Shown: positions 23,641 to 35,084 of the stretch, one piece after another
How the letters are laid out: each line of letters starts with the position of its first letter
How positions within the stretch are numbered: position 1 is the stretch's first letter
From: Blepharisma stoltei
Taxonomy: Eukaryota; Ciliophora; Heterotrichea; Heterotrichida; Blepharismidae
NCBI GenBank assembly: GCA_914767885.1
Contig: CAJZBQ010000010.1
Location: 62,001-126,000, forward strand
Length of the DNA stretch: 64,000 nt
Direction: 5' to 3'
Translations under genes and position numbers: made by a program
Notes under the pieces: model-generated
What the model was told of the DNA's origin: nothing
The model's database searches: none
Seen by the model: the letters and a program-made list of their open reading frames with translations, nothing else

Positions 23641-24634
23641 ATTATTAAGATTCTCCTGTATGCTCATCCTTACTTTGGAACCTTTGCAGAAATATGTGAG
23701 AGTGAACGCTTAGCAATTGGCTTATGCAGAGCTGTTGGCATAATCCCATCAAGAAACTGCGATATTTGTGGGAATCAATGCTATGAATACCTTCAAGAAG
23801 ATCGTACTGTTTTGAGATGCAATGAACGCAAAATAACGCTTTCAATAGTGCGAAACTCGATATTTAGCAGGTTGAAGCTAGATATAAAATGTCATGGTGA
23901 TGCTAATCTTTCAATATTTTGCAAAAAGAAGAAAAGCAAATTACTGCTGCAGAAGAGTTACATATCAATCCTATAACAGTTTCTAAATTATGCAAAAAAA
24001 TCAGAAAAGTCATTCGAATAAGTATTGAAAACTCTTATTATACTGAAGATCAACTTGGATTTGACAATGAGCCAGGTGAAGATCATCCAACTGTTGATAT
24101 AGATGAAACTAAAGTCATATAACTATTTAAAATAAATATAAATATTGCTGCCGCCAGGCATCAATATTTATATTTATTTTAAATAGTTATATCATTAAAT
24201 GGCGAAACCATGTGAATTTTTAGGGTTATTGATCGTGCAACTAATAAATTCAGGCTTTTTTTTGCTGGAAACGATCGAACTTGGGATCAATTGAGTGCTT
24301 TCATTCAATTAGCAGTTTACAACAATCCTTTAAACCCTACTGAAATATTTTCAGATGGGTGAGCAGCTTATGCAAGAATTCCATCCTTAGGCTATCGGCA
24401 TAGCATCGTATTGCACAAATCGTGATTTTGGACATGGGAGATTCACAACAAATCGTATCGAAAGCCTTTGATCCAGGTTAAAGCGTCTGCCCACTTATGT
24501 GAGACATTTTAGAGTAACTGATTTAGAGGCATTGGAAGATTACGTAATGCTATTTCAATGGTTGCTTACGCATACAACTAAACTATCAAGAATTTTCTCA
24601 CTAATTCAAATACTAAATATTAATAACTTTCATT
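23641..24634 (+). pseudogene. Merlin-type DDE transposase, decayed
   Basis: A zinc-ribbon pair (CDICGNQC ... RCNE) is followed by helix-turn-helix-like helices. The DDE core follows: first Asp in HPTVDIDETK, second in EIFSDGWAAYARIP, Glu in RIESLWSRLKR. This order and spacing match Merlin/ISXO2-like transposases. The frame is broken near 23910 and near 24420 and interrupted by a 72-bp palindrome at 24118. No in-frame ATG is visible at the start. It is probably inactive in this copy. Confidence 0.85.
24118..24189. repeat. 72-bp palindromic insert in transposase
   Basis: TATAACTATTTAAAATAAAT pairs with its complement at 24165-24191 around a short GC loop. Removing 72 bp at TA joins DETKVI to SLNGETMWIF, restoring alignment to the second Merlin copy. 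It behaves like a short IES inside a transposon. Confidence 0.8.
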
Positions 24635-25575
24635 AAGAGAGTCTATGTACAGTAAAATACCATATATAGGAGTTTTGTATAAGCTATTTTTTTGCGTAAA
24701 AATTTTTTTTTTCTAATGAGAACCATTTCACAGTAAAGATAATGAAATATTTAATTCTTATTTCTATGAAAGAATTGTTTCGTGAATTACGGTCATCTTA
24801 GTTTTGTATTTATATGTCAGTATAATACGAAAATAGGATAAAGTATATAGCTCAAATGTGCACCAAAATTATCTGATTTGCTACACTCTGCGTTGCATAC
24901 CTATGCAGCAAATATAGGTATCTAAATGCGCACAGATATATGACTTTTACCCGATTTTTCTGTTATATGATAAACAGTTCTCTCATGAAGAAACGAATTT
25001 AGTTCTTTATTCTAATGTAGACAGTAGTTGTCATATCAATTACATAAGCGTTGCGCATTGCTATTAGAGAACCATTCATTAGTTTCCGCATACTGTGAGC
25101 CGTATTTGCAATCAACTTAGTTCCTGAATTCGCTTTGATGTGAAAAGCTAGGGTTCTCTATTTTACTATCTGAACAGATTTATATCTTAATTAAAGAATG
25201 GATTCTTTTGTTGTTGAGTTCTTGAATTCTTTTTATTATAAATAAAAAAAAAAAATTTACCGTCAAATTTGACTGTAAATTTACTCAGTAGATTGCGTGA
25301 TGCCAGGTGCAAATTAATCTTTTTTTCTATGATGAACCTGATTCGGATAACAGTGAAAAAATGATCTTTTATTGTACCTAGATCCCTTATCTCGTACGGC
25401 CTGAAAGAGCGACATAGCGTTAATCTAATCTAATTATCGTTGATTCTTCAAAAATTATTCAATAATGCACTAAGCTTCACTAGCAGTAATAGCAAGAAAT
25501 CCTAAGTATCAAAAGAGTTCCAGCTTTATAATGCTAAATTTTAAAATAGCTTAATTGATAAATTAAAATAATTGC

Positions 25576-25921
25576 TAAATCCCCATTCCATCTGTGAGCA
25601 AATAAAAATTTTGTTTCGTTAATTTTAATTTAATATAATATTATAGTAAATTTTTTTTCGGAATTAAAAGCAATCCCAATACACAAAAATTGTGAAGCAA
25701 AAACTAATCTAATCAGTAAAATTTATATTTTACAATGCAAAACTGTTTAAAATTAAAAAGAATTAGCTTAAGATATTATTATAATAATTACCACTTATAT
25801 GTTAAATTTCCTTTTAATAAAAATTTTTATATCAAAAAATTTTTGTTCACTCGCGGTGGCTTTTTCCCAAAAATAGGGATTTTTCCAACAGTTTTTTATT
25901 TCTCAAACAAAGGTAGAGGAG
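25576..25921. mobile_element. Degenerate MITE of the CTCCGTGAG family
   Basis: Ends are eroded (CTAAATCCCCATTCCATCTG and GGTAGAGGAGTAAC), but the interior keeps the family core, including GTTCACTCGCGG near 25843. It lies about 70 bp before the CDPK start and is the oldest-looking copy in the window. Confidence 0.65.
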
Positions 25922-25993
25922 TAACTAATTAATCCTGAAGACTTCCTACAAATCATTTGGCAAGAAATACATATTTTCTTAAAATTTTCTAAT

Positions 25994-27619
25994 ATGGGAG
26001 TTTGCTGCACTGCAGAACACAAGTTGCGTAGTCCATCATCTGGCACTTTGATTCCAAAATCAGAAATTTCACAACTAACACGACTTGATAGTAATAATCA
26101 ACTAGGCATCGCAAAACATTATGAATTTTTAAAAGTCCTTGGGTACGGACAGTTTGGAACAGTGCGAGAAGCTTATAAAATTGAAAGAAGCCCTATGCAT
26201 AATGATAATGACTCAACTAAATTCAAGAGATATGCTGTTAAATCAATAAATAAGGATCGAGTCAAAAAAGGGATCAATATGCTGAAACGCGAGTTAGAAA
26301 CTTTACAAATATTAGACCATCCCAATATAGTAAAACTCTATGAAATTTACGAAGACAGTAAGTATATTCACTTGGTTATGGAGCTATGCACAGGAGGAGA
26401 TTTATTTGATCATTTGATATCTAAAGGGTATTTAATTGAATCGGAAGTTGCACAAATCATGAGAAAAATGCTTTCAGCAGTAAACTATTTGCATAGCCTA
26501 CACATCTGCCACAGAGATATTAAGCCAGAAAACTTTCTATTTACAGCACAAGATGATCTTTCTGAAGTAAAATTAGTTGATTTTGGGATGTCAGTTAAAT
26601 TTGGAGATGACGGGATGGATACAATGCTAGGAACACCTTATTATCTTGCTCCTGAAATATTAAAAGGTAGATACGGCAAAGAATGTGATGTATGATCATT
26701 TGGAGTCGTAATGTATTATTTATTGAGTGGGAAACAGCCATTTAAAGGTGCCAATATACAAGAATTATTCCAAAACATAAGGGTTGGAAAATATGCTTTC
26801 GATGACGACAGATGGAATAATATTTCAATAGCAGCAAGGCAGCTTATCTCAAAAATGCTCACAGTAAACCCTGAAGCCAGGATCTCCATTTCCAATGCCC
26901 TTAAGCATGAATGGTTTACTTCATATTCTCAGGACCAACAGACAGGCATAAAAATTGAGCTTTTTAACTCAATTAAAACATTTAAACGGCAAAGCAAGCT
27001 TTGAAGAGAAGCTATGAAAGTTTTCGTAAGGAATTTAAGTGAAGAACAGCTAGAAGAGCTTCATCATGCATTTGATGAAATTGATAGATCTAAAACAGGA
27101 GTCATTACCCCTTCAGATATAGAATGTGCAATGAGGAGAAATGGCTATGTCATTGCTATGGATGAGTTCCAAAAATTAACAAGCACAATCCAAGACATCG
27201 GACAAGGCCGGCTAAACTATACACAATTTTTAATTGCTGCAATGGATAGAAAACGACTGATGAACGAAGAAGGCATGTGAGATGTCTTTAGGCATTTTGA
27301 CCTTGATGGAAATGGGGAAATCACTGTTAAAGAGCTGAAATATGCTTTGGAAAAAGCAGGCTGCTGCGTAAGTGATAATGATTTTCAAGAAATTATTGAG
27401 GAGTTTCACTTAAAAGGAGGGGATAGTATGGGGTTCGATAAATTCAAGGAAATTATGATGTGTAAATTTTATTTAGGCTTTTCAGAAGAAAATACACCAG
27501 CTGGGACTGAGCATGAAGAAGAATATGGGGAAAGAAGAGTCACGAGAAGGCTGTCAATGAGAAGAATTACGATCAGAAGGAATAGTTTGTTGACAGAACA
27601 GAATCCTTCAAAGATATAG
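25994..27619 (+). CDS. Calcium-dependent protein kinase (CDPK)
   Basis: An uninterrupted 541-residue frame with UGA as Trp at 26693 (DVWSFG), 27002 and 27278. The N-terminus MGVCC is a likely myristoylation plus palmitoylation site. The kinase domain spans about residues 43-310 with GYGQFG (50-55), AVKSI, CHRDIKPENF, VDFG and LAPEIL. It is followed by a junction helix and EF-hands: DEIDRSKTGVITPSDIE, a degenerate second, DLDGNGEITVKEL, and a degenerate fourth lacking most Ca ligands. CDPKs couple calcium signals to phosphorylation at membranes. A basic tail (RRVTRRLSMRRITIRR) follows. Confidence 0.95.
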
Positions 27620-27694
27620 AGAGATTTTTTTAATTTTATGTCATATCTAAGATGCAATATCTTTATTTTTAATAATGATGCTTTGAATGAAGTA

Positions 27695-29179
27695 TTATTT
27701 AATAGTTAAGACTTTATAAGGGTTCAATATTCCAGCTGGATCATAGGCTTTCTTTATTCTTCTCTAAATATTATTTACCATTATTTCAATTTCTTCAGAA
27801 GTCCTTGCATACTTTAATTTGTCCTTTTTTTGAAGCCCAATACCATGCTCTGCGCTGACGCTTCCAGATATTTTCTGTAAATATTCAAATAAAAAATTAT
27901 TGACGCGCTCTCCGACATTTTTTGCTATTTCTTTAGGAACTGCTATATTTATATGCAAATTGCAATCTGCAATATGTCCAAAGCCGATAGTTATTCCATC
28001 ATCCCCTACAATTTCTCTAACATCTTCAACAGTTTTATAATATAAGGCATGAGGAGTGCTGATATCAAACTTAAAACACTATATAATCTTTACATATCCA
28101 GCCCTTGCTGCAGCAGGCCCACAGTTTTCTCTAATATTCCATAGATCCAGCATTTGTTTTAAATCTCTACAAACTATCCCATCCAACGCACACATTTTCA
28201 TGCAATTTTCAATGAAGATTTCCATTTTTTCTTTATCATGAGTCTGATTTATTCCTAAAGTTTCAACAAGCACATAAAAGCCATAAGATTTCTCAAAAGG
28301 CTTTTTAAATCTTGGGATATATGCTGAAACCAAATTGTAAGACTGCTTGTCCATCATTTCAAAAGCAGACAAAATTTCTCCTAAAAATTTTCTGGCTAAG
28401 CCAAGAATTTTCAAAATATCATCAAAATTATTGCAAGCCAAAAATGCTACATTTTGAGACGTAGGCTTGGGGGAAAGCTGGATTTTAGCTGCAGTTATGA
28501 CACCTAAAGTGCCTTCTGAGCCTATAAATAAATGATGGAAATCAATCGCAGCCTTTTTTCTGCTTGGATAGTCCATTGTGTTTAAAATGTCACCATTTCC
28601 TGTCACTACTTCTAACCCAATAGTAGTCTCATGTAAAGACTTGTATCTGATAAACCTATTCCCTCCAGCATTTGTTGAAATATTTCCGCCAATAAAGCAG
28701 GATCCTTTAGCGCCCAAATCTAAAGGTACCACAAATCCTCTTTCTTCTGCATAATTTGATAAGGCATCCAAAATAGTGCCACTTTGGCAAGCAACGATTC
28801 CTTGGTTTTCGTCAAAATCGAATATGTTATTCATTTGTGAAGTATTTAAAATAATTTCGTCAAATACAGGCACACTTCCCCCTACAAGTCCAGTATTTCC
28901 ACCCTGAGGGCAAATAGGAAGCCTTTCTTGTTTGCAGTATTTAATAATCGCTTGCACTTGCTCTACATTTGTTGGTTTTAGCATAAGCGTGCTTTCTCCC
29001 TTAAAAATCCCTATATAATCAGTATTATGAGAGCTTAGATCTGCTTGGATTATTCCAGACTTAGGGAGAATTGACTCAAAATAAGATAAATCTGCTGCAG
29101 AAAGTGATTTGTGGTTGAGTTTATCAGCAGGTGTATAAAGCGATGCAAATTTTCTGGATAATTTGATTAGTTTGTGCAT
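27695..29179 (-). CDS. D2HGDH: D-2-hydroxyglutarate dehydrogenase, mitochondrial
   Basis: With two 15-nt introns removed, 484 residues result. The start is put at MHKLIKLSRKFASLYTP (29179), which looks like a mitochondrial presequence; the upstream MEGG extension is read through a MITE. FAD-binding PCMH features are clear: CPQGGNTGLVGGSVPVFDEI, PLDLGAKGSCFIGGNISTNA, LFIGSEGTLGVIT. EILSAFEMMD, GFGHIADCNLHINI and SAEHGIGLQKKDKL follow. The enzyme oxidises D-2-hydroxyglutarate to 2-oxoglutarate. D-lactate dehydrogenase is a relative, but the AFLACNNF/EILSAFE segments fit D2HGDH. Confidence 0.93.
27764..27778 (-). other. 15-nt intron
   Basis: Minus-strand GTAAATAATATTTAG; removal joins EIEIM to RRIKKAYDPAGILNP. 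A at position 10. Confidence 0.9.
28079..28093 (-). other. 15-nt intron
   Basis: Minus-strand GTAAAGATTATATAG; removal joins ARAGY to CFKFDISTPHALYY. A at position 10. Confidence 0.9.
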
Positions 29180-29230
29180 AATAAATTGATATTCATTATT
29201 ATTTATGATAAATCTTACACACAAGCTCCT

Positions 29231-29783
29231 TACTCCCCCCTCCATGAGCGAACTAAACCATTGGAAAAATCCCTATTTTTTACCCAAGATGACCCCTCTG
29301 TGAGCAAACAAAATTTTTTATCAAAAAATATTTTTATATATAAATGATAATTATTATAATAAAATCTCAAGCTTTCTCTGTTTAGGGTGCAGGCCAAATG
29401 ACTTTACCTTTTTGATAGTGTCTATTTCACCGAAAAATTTTTGGCCGAAAATTTTTGATAGTGAGACATTTGACCGAAAAAAACAGTTAATTTTCGGCCA
29501 AATGTCCGCACTATCAAAAATTTTCGACCAAATGGATTTCGAAGAAAATTAGACTGTCAAAAATCCACGGTCATTTGACATGGAGCCCTCTGTTTTAATT
29601 TTAAATAGCATAAATTTCGCAAATTAAATTAAGTTTTTGCTTCTCAATTTTTTACAGATTGAAATTTTTTTTTTAAATTTTTTAAAAAACATAATTTTAT
29701 ATATTTATAAAATCTTAAAAAAACACAATTAACTCATCCCTATGAACGAACCAAATTTTTTAGTTCGCTCACGGAGAGGAAGC
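29231..29783. mobile_element. MITE of the CTCCGTGAG family with a nested element
   Basis: TTACTCCCCCCTCCATGAGC at left, CGCTCACGGAGAGGAAGCTA at right. Most of the extra length over its relatives is the insert 29385-29588. It sits in the about 70 bp of non-repeat DNA between two divergent start codons (29179 and 29806). Confidence 0.8.
29385..29588. mobile_element. Nested 204-bp MITE with 8-bp duplication
   Basis: Begins GGGTGCAGGCCAAATGAC and ends GTCATTTGACATGGAGCCC, an imperfect inverted pair. Flanked by TCTGTTTA on the left and TCTGTTTTA on the right. Internal repeats of TTTTTGATAGTG and TTTCGGCCAAATG in both orientations. An 8-bp duplication suggests a hAT- or Merlin-type mobilising transposase. 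Confidence 0.75.
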
Positions 29784-29805
29784 TAGAAGATATGAAGGCA
29801 GTCTC

Positions 29806-31041
29806 ATGCCTAAAGATGTTGTAATAAAAAGATTCCAGCTGAAAACTGCCACAGCTCATGTTTTTGGTGTGGAGAGGTGAAATGGTGCCCACGCATTATG
29901 GCTTAATGACGCTCTAGGTGCAATTTCCCCTAAATGCATTATAACACAATTACCGGCAGATTTACCATGATTCATCAAAGCAGATGAAAACGTGAATCTT
30001 GAATGGACAAATTTTCTGAAGACAGGGAAAGGAAGATTTTTATGCAGCCCAAGGCCAAAATATTTACAAGATATTATATTAAATGCTGAAAGACTATCAC
30101 ATTTTATGATAGGAGCTGTTCTCAATTCTCCAGAAGAACTCACCAATATAAAAAGCATAATGTATACGAATACTCATGATAGCTTTATACCTGAAGAAAG
30201 TGACCCAATGAAACCAGATAGTTTTACTACAACTTTATTATGGGCAGCCAGCAACCCTTCAAGACTTGACTGTTTAATTCCTTTTGATTTACCTGAACTT
30301 ATATATAGAGACCAAATAGCTAGAACTATCGATCTAAATACTCTTAGAGAAGCTTTAAAAACCTTACTAGGAGAATTTGAAAATGAGAAAAAATATGACC
30401 TGAGGTTTGTAAACCCCCAAATCTTTATAAACAACAAAGTAAATTATATGGCAGAAATCATAAAGCAAACATTAATAACATACCAAGATAACACAATAGT
30501 GGTGGCAGTTGAAAATAAATTAGTCGATCCACTAACTGAGGCATGAAAAAATGTCCCATATGATTCTGTTTCTTTTGACGAATTTTTAACTATTCCTAAA
30601 ATGGACAAAGATACGACTTTTTCTAATTACATAGAAAAGCACGTCCTGCTTGACATTCTCCTTGGTACATATATAAGCCAATTTTATATCAAAAACAAAT
30701 TATTCCCTTATTCAGCACATGGAGCTGTTGGGTCTGAAGGACAAAGTTATAGTACAGCTCTTGAGTTTTGGAAAAATTTTTTTATGCAGCATTCTGAGGA
30801 ATTGAAAAAAACTTTGGCGATTTATAGAAAAATTGATAACTCTGATATGGGAAGGAAATTTAAAAAGATGGAAAAGAAAATTAGAGAAGAAAAGATTAGG
30901 GATGTTGAAATAGAAAAAGAAGCCAAGAAATACTCGAAGATAACTTCAGATGAAGAAGTAGATGTTAACGAGCCACAATATCAGAGGAAAATGAAAGAAT
31001 ATATAAAAAGATCGAAGCGTGAGCAAGAAGAAAGCGATTAA
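29806..31041 (+). CDS. TraB-like domain protein (tentative)
   Basis: 411 residues from ATG at 29806, with UGA-Trp at 29878, 29968 and 30544. The beginning KTATAHVFGVERWNGAHALW with a following LGAISPKCIITQLPADLPW has the layout of TraB/PrgY or GumN-like proteins (a His-containing motif, then a strand ending in an acidic or polar catalytic patch). Conservation is weak. The C-terminal 100 residues are strongly charged helix (KKMEKKIREEKIRDVEIEKE). Divergent from D2HGDH. The assignment is a guess; the gene itself is secure. Confidence 0.6.
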
Positions 31042-31246
31042 TTTATGTGAGGATTATTAAAAGTTTAGGGTAGTTAATTATTATTTTGTTTTTACTTATA
31101 AAAATGAGATTAATAACAATTGAATTTATTTGAAAGATAATTTATCTAACAATGCAATCCATAAAGAACCAATATTATTATAATTATCAATTGAGATCTG
31201 AAATTTTCTTATGCCAAAATTATCCTACAATGCTAAATTTATTTGG

Positions 31247-33594
31247 TTCGACAAATTTATACGAAACTGTCAGAAGTCGACTTAAAGAACCTGATCTAAG
31301 TAGTGTTAAGACAAACCGTTTAAAGTCGATTATGCGAATAATATAAGAGTAGCGATAATCAATTTTTTGACATAAATTAAATAGTAATTTTTTATTTTTT
31401 GCAGTCTGTTAAGAACAAAAATAGGGAAGTCGGTTATAAGAAATAGAGTGAAGTCGTTTAAATAGTAATTGATCGAGTCGAATAAAAGAAATCGTTTGAA
31501 GTCGTCTTTGTGAAATATAATCAAGTCGAGTAGTGCAAACATAAGAAAAACATGATAAATGCCTTCAAGTCTGGATTGTGAAATCTATAGAGGTCGACTA
31601 TAAGAAATATCATAAAGTCGATTATAAGAAATAAATTCATTCTCTCGACTTGACAGCTTTCATCATCTGATAGTGAAGAAAAACGATAAACCCTTTGAAG
31701 TCTAGGCAAAAATCTAAGTCGTTTTTATGAAACCGTTAGAAGTCAGGTTAACGAAACTCAAGAAGTAGGTTATAGACAAAAGCAGTCAAGTCGATTAATT
31801 TTTACCATTATGATAAAAATAGGCAAGTCGGTTATAGCAAATTTTAATATTACGAGTAATACTAATCTTAAATAATAAAAACTTTAAATATTGTTAAAAG
31901 AAATTATTAGAAATTATTAAAATTAAGTATTTCTATCAAAAGATCAATTCTTTCAGGAACAGACCTATGCTTCAAAAGCCAGTAGAAATATAGAGCATAA
32001 TCTTCAAGTTCCTTATCATTTCTTGGGTGGAATCCGTTTTTTTATAAGCTCTGAGCCTCTTCATTCTGCTTCATAAATTCTCGATATTATTGGTTGTGAA
32101 CCTTCCCGTGCCAAAGTCTCTATTATGGTAGACAATTGAATGCAGATATCCAATTGCTGGCAGTTGATTGTAGGCTGCTCAGCCATCACTAAAAATTTCA
32201 GTTGGATTTGCTGGATCATTACAAACTGAATTTATAATATATCCTTCTAAATTTTCCCAGCTTCTATCATTTCCAACATAATATACTTTTGAAATCTTCA
32301 GTTCCTCTGTCATAGAGACCAAATAACCATTTAGTATCGCCATCTATTGTTGCCAAATGAGTTTCGTCGACTTCAACCGTTGGATGACCTTCGCCAGCTT
32401 CATTCTCTATGCCAAGTTGAGTATCTGTGAAATATTCTTCTGTTACTTTTTCTTTAATCAAAGCTCTTATTTTCTTGAAGAGCTTTATCACTGAATCTCT
32501 TGAAATCTCTGAGTCTTCAACTATAGTAATGAGAGGATGCTCTCTAACGAAACAACGAAAAATTAACAGCACGATTTGCCTTATTTGTAGCCTGGATCTG
32601 TAAAATATAGAGCTTCTTCTGACAGATAAGCTTATGTTGCAATTTAAACAACGGAGAAAAGGACTTTCATTGCGCAAATACATAACACAATTTCCATGGC
32701 ATAAGTCACATATGTTTTGGCTTGAGGATTCCAACTTCTTGGCACCAGGCGATTGCACTTTCTTCTGATCTTAAAATTTCTTGGAAGTGTCCATAGATGG
32801 GATGCATAAACCGTTCAGCCATTATTATTATTACTTAATAAGAGAATTTAATAAGCCCCTTAAATAATAATTAGAAATTATAATTACGCTAAATTACTTC
32901 AGCCTTCTAGGAGGCTGTCCTAATCCTTAAATAGGATTAATTATTTAATAAAAATATCATAAAGCAATTATTTTAAAAAAAAATTAATATATATTAAAAT
33001 TTGCTATAACCGACTTGCCTATTTTTATCATAATGGTAAAAATTAATCGACTTGACTGCTTTTGTCTATAACCTACTTCTTGAGTTTCGTTAACCTGACT
33101 TCTAACGGTTTCATAAAAACGACTTAGATTTTTGCCTAGACTTCAAAGGGTTTATCGTTTTTCTTCACTATCAGATGATGAAAGCTGTCAAGTCGAGAGA
33201 ATGAATTTATTTCTTATAATCGACTTTATGATATTTCTTATAGTCGACCTCTATAGATTTCACAATCCAGACTTGAAGGCATTTATCATGTTTTTCTTAT
33301 GTTTGCACTACTCGACTTGATTATATTTCACAAAGACGACTTCAAACGATTTCTTTTATTCGACTCGATCAATTACTATTTAAACGACTTCACTCTATTT
33401 CTTATAACCGACTTCCCTATTTTTGTTCTTAACAGACTGCAAAAAATAAAAAATTACTATTTAATTTATGTCAAAAAATTGATTATCGCTACTCTTATAT
33501 TATTCGCATAATCGACTTTAAACGGTTTGTCTTAACACTACTTAGATCAGGTTCTTTAAGTCGACTTCTGACAGTTTCGTATAAATTTGTCGAA
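31247..33594 (-). mobile_element. Merlin/IS1595-type transposon, copy 2
   Basis: TTCGACAAATTTATACGAAA at 31247 pairs with its complement ending 33594. The inverted repeats are about 605 bp each (31247-31851 and 32990-33594). They are built from many degenerate units containing AAGTCGRYTATAAGAAAT. The element lies between the TraB-like gene and CFAP77. Confidence 0.88.
31895..32821 (-). pseudogene. Merlin-type DDE transposase, frameshifted
   Basis: Starts MAERFMHPIYGHFQEILRSE. Zinc ribbon CDLCHGNC ... RCLNC; catalytic Asp in HPTVEVDETH, second Asp in EIFSDGWAAYNQLP, Glu in NIENLWSRMKR. It ends ...RIDLLIEILNFNNF. At least three frame changes are needed (near 32735, 32285 and 32040); the last is in a run of six A. 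Less damaged than copy 1. Some breaks could be sequencing errors, so activity cannot be excluded. Confidence 0.85.
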
Positions 33595-33686
33595 ACAATT
33601 TTTTTATTTGCTATACTTTAAGTTATGCTAAGAAATGATATATGAAAGCCAATTAAATTAATTACCTTCAACTTCATAGCAAAAAT

Positions 33687-34334
33687 TTATGCACCTGAAG
33701 AAATTGGTCTCTTTGTCCTTATATGGTCAGTTCTCGATTTAACGTTCTGGAACTTTTTCATTTTGAACTCTGATCTCTGGGTTTGCTCTTGTGATGATTT
33801 AATAGCAGCGGCCATCTTATCAAACCCTCTTGTGCTTCTTGGTTGCCAATTTTTCTTTTTTATACTAGGATTGTAGCTATATTCTTGATTTTTTATTTCT
33901 ACAGCCACAGTTCCAAAATAATTTTCCAATACTGCGCCTATCGGAGTGCTCGGTCTATTTGGTTGTCCAAATACAATATCCGGGATTTTTAATTCTTTAA
34001 GGCGTCTTCCAGCTGTAAGCTGAATTCTTGGATCCATAGTTTTTCTAAAAGTCCTTTGATCAGATGCTTTTGTGAATCCCCCAGTTACGCTCATTGCATT
34101 AAGCTTTTTAAAATCTCTATCATTTGGCACGTCTTTGGTTGGGTTATGGATTTTTCATGAAGAAACTAGTTTCCCTGCGCCTTCATCATCTGCTCCTACT
34201 TTTTTCCCATATGTGAAATCAGTAGGTGGAAGTGTCCTTGTGCTTGGCTTGGATTTTCCGACATCGTCTTTTACCAGGAGGTAATTGTTGGTATTTTTAA
34301 TCATCGCATAGTAATTGTGTTGTAGGGCTTCCAT
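33687..34334 (-). CDS. CFAP77: CFAP77-like ciliary protein
   Basis: 215 residues starting MEALQHNYYAMIKNTNNYLL, with UGA-Trp at 34159 (SSWKIHN). The family pattern is visible: LPPTDFTYGKKVGADDEGAG followed by W, then VTGGFTKASDQRTFRK, then IPDIVFGQPNRPSTPIGAVL. This matches CFAP77 (DUF4483), a microtubule-associated protein reported on doublet microtubules. Together with CFAP43 it gives the window two axonemal genes, not adjacent. Confidence 0.8.
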
Positions 34335-34405
34335 AACTGTAATTTATATGGATGAGTTTTATGATTAATTAAATCTTATTTATAGTTTGGATAAGATGAT
34401 TCAAT

Positions 34406-35012
34406 TTAACTGGAATTAAATATCGCGTCTCATTACTTCGCGGTCGGCTAGGCCAACTTCCTTTGAACACGTATATAATTATATCTGGCAAGACTTTGCC
34501 AATACAGAAATGGATATGTAGGTAAGCAATTCTCGTAATGTACAGGGCCTAGCCTTAGTCAGCTTTCAGAGCTAGATTTTACCTTGAGGGAAAAGGAAGG
34601 TTCAGAGTTAAAAAGGGAAAGCCCAGCAGCGTCTAAGGGCAATGCCTAGACTAGGAAACTTCCTAGTGTGAAACTGGGAGATACATTCATTTTTGCCCGT
34701 AGCCCACTAGAAATTCCATTTTTTGATATTTTTGTGTGGTCAACCTTCATCAACCCAAGCAGCATGCCACAGAGTTCATATCCCTTCCCACTCAGCACTG
34801 GGCTGACAAGGCGAGGAGGAGATGGAGACACAGAATTATCCTGTTTTATTGGTGTTATGTCTTCAGGTGGTGCAAGAACCGTAGCTTGCCCAGTGAGTCA
34901 TCTAACTCAAAGAAGCTCTCCCTGTCACCATCTCAAAGAGGGTAAATTCTCGAGGGGATCTTTGGTGACTGCGTTAACAATAGCCGAAGCGGCAATTTAA
35001 GTTAAGTTAAGT
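34406..35012. mobile_element. Retroposon-like unit with (TTAAG)n tail
   Basis: A GC-richer unit of about 600 bp. Its right end is TTTAAGTTAAGTTAAG (34995-35011). Its left end carries a module (34426-34500) whose reverse complement reads CTTGCCAGATATAATTAT then GTGTTC...TGAGAC, shared with the units at 38976 and 45446. A 7-bp repeat ATTCAAT flanks it (34399 and 35013). It lies between CFAP77 and the 35085 gene. Confidence 0.65.
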
Positions 35013-35084
35013 ATTCAATCTAGCTATATAATAATCTTTGTTTATATATATTAAAAATACTCAATTAAAAATTTATGGCAACGG

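Larger units (their letters stand above)
22501..25389 (+). mobile_element. Merlin/IS1595-type transposon, copy 1
   Basis: Very long terminal inverted repeats: TAAGGGATCTAGGTACAATA at 22501 pairs with its complement ending 25389. Similarity continues for about 700 bp on each side (to about 23206, from about 24688). The transposase pseudogene lies in the unique centre. I could not identify a clear target duplication. Confidence 0.85.
21871..25450. mobile_element. Retroposon-like unit with 20-bp target duplication, carrying a nested transposon
   Basis: The 20-mer TAATTATCGTTGATTCTTCA occurs exactly at 21871-21890 and 25431-25450. Between them, 21891-22500 and 25390-25430 form a GC-rich unit of about 650 bp. 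The unit ends in GTTAATCTAATC, a short (TAATC)n tail abutting the right duplication. A Merlin-type element (22501-25389) splits it near its 3' end. A long target duplication plus a simple-repeat tail is the signature of non-LTR retroposition. No reverse transcriptase is present, so it is non-autonomous. Confidence 0.75.

Noticed and set aside
29180..29245. N-terminal extension MEGGVRSLCVRF of D2HGDH
   Set aside because: It reads into a MITE end; the ATG at 29179 begins a presequence-like segment.
31152..31346. 64-residue open frame before the second Merlin
   Set aside because: Runs from spacer into the transposon end; no coding texture.
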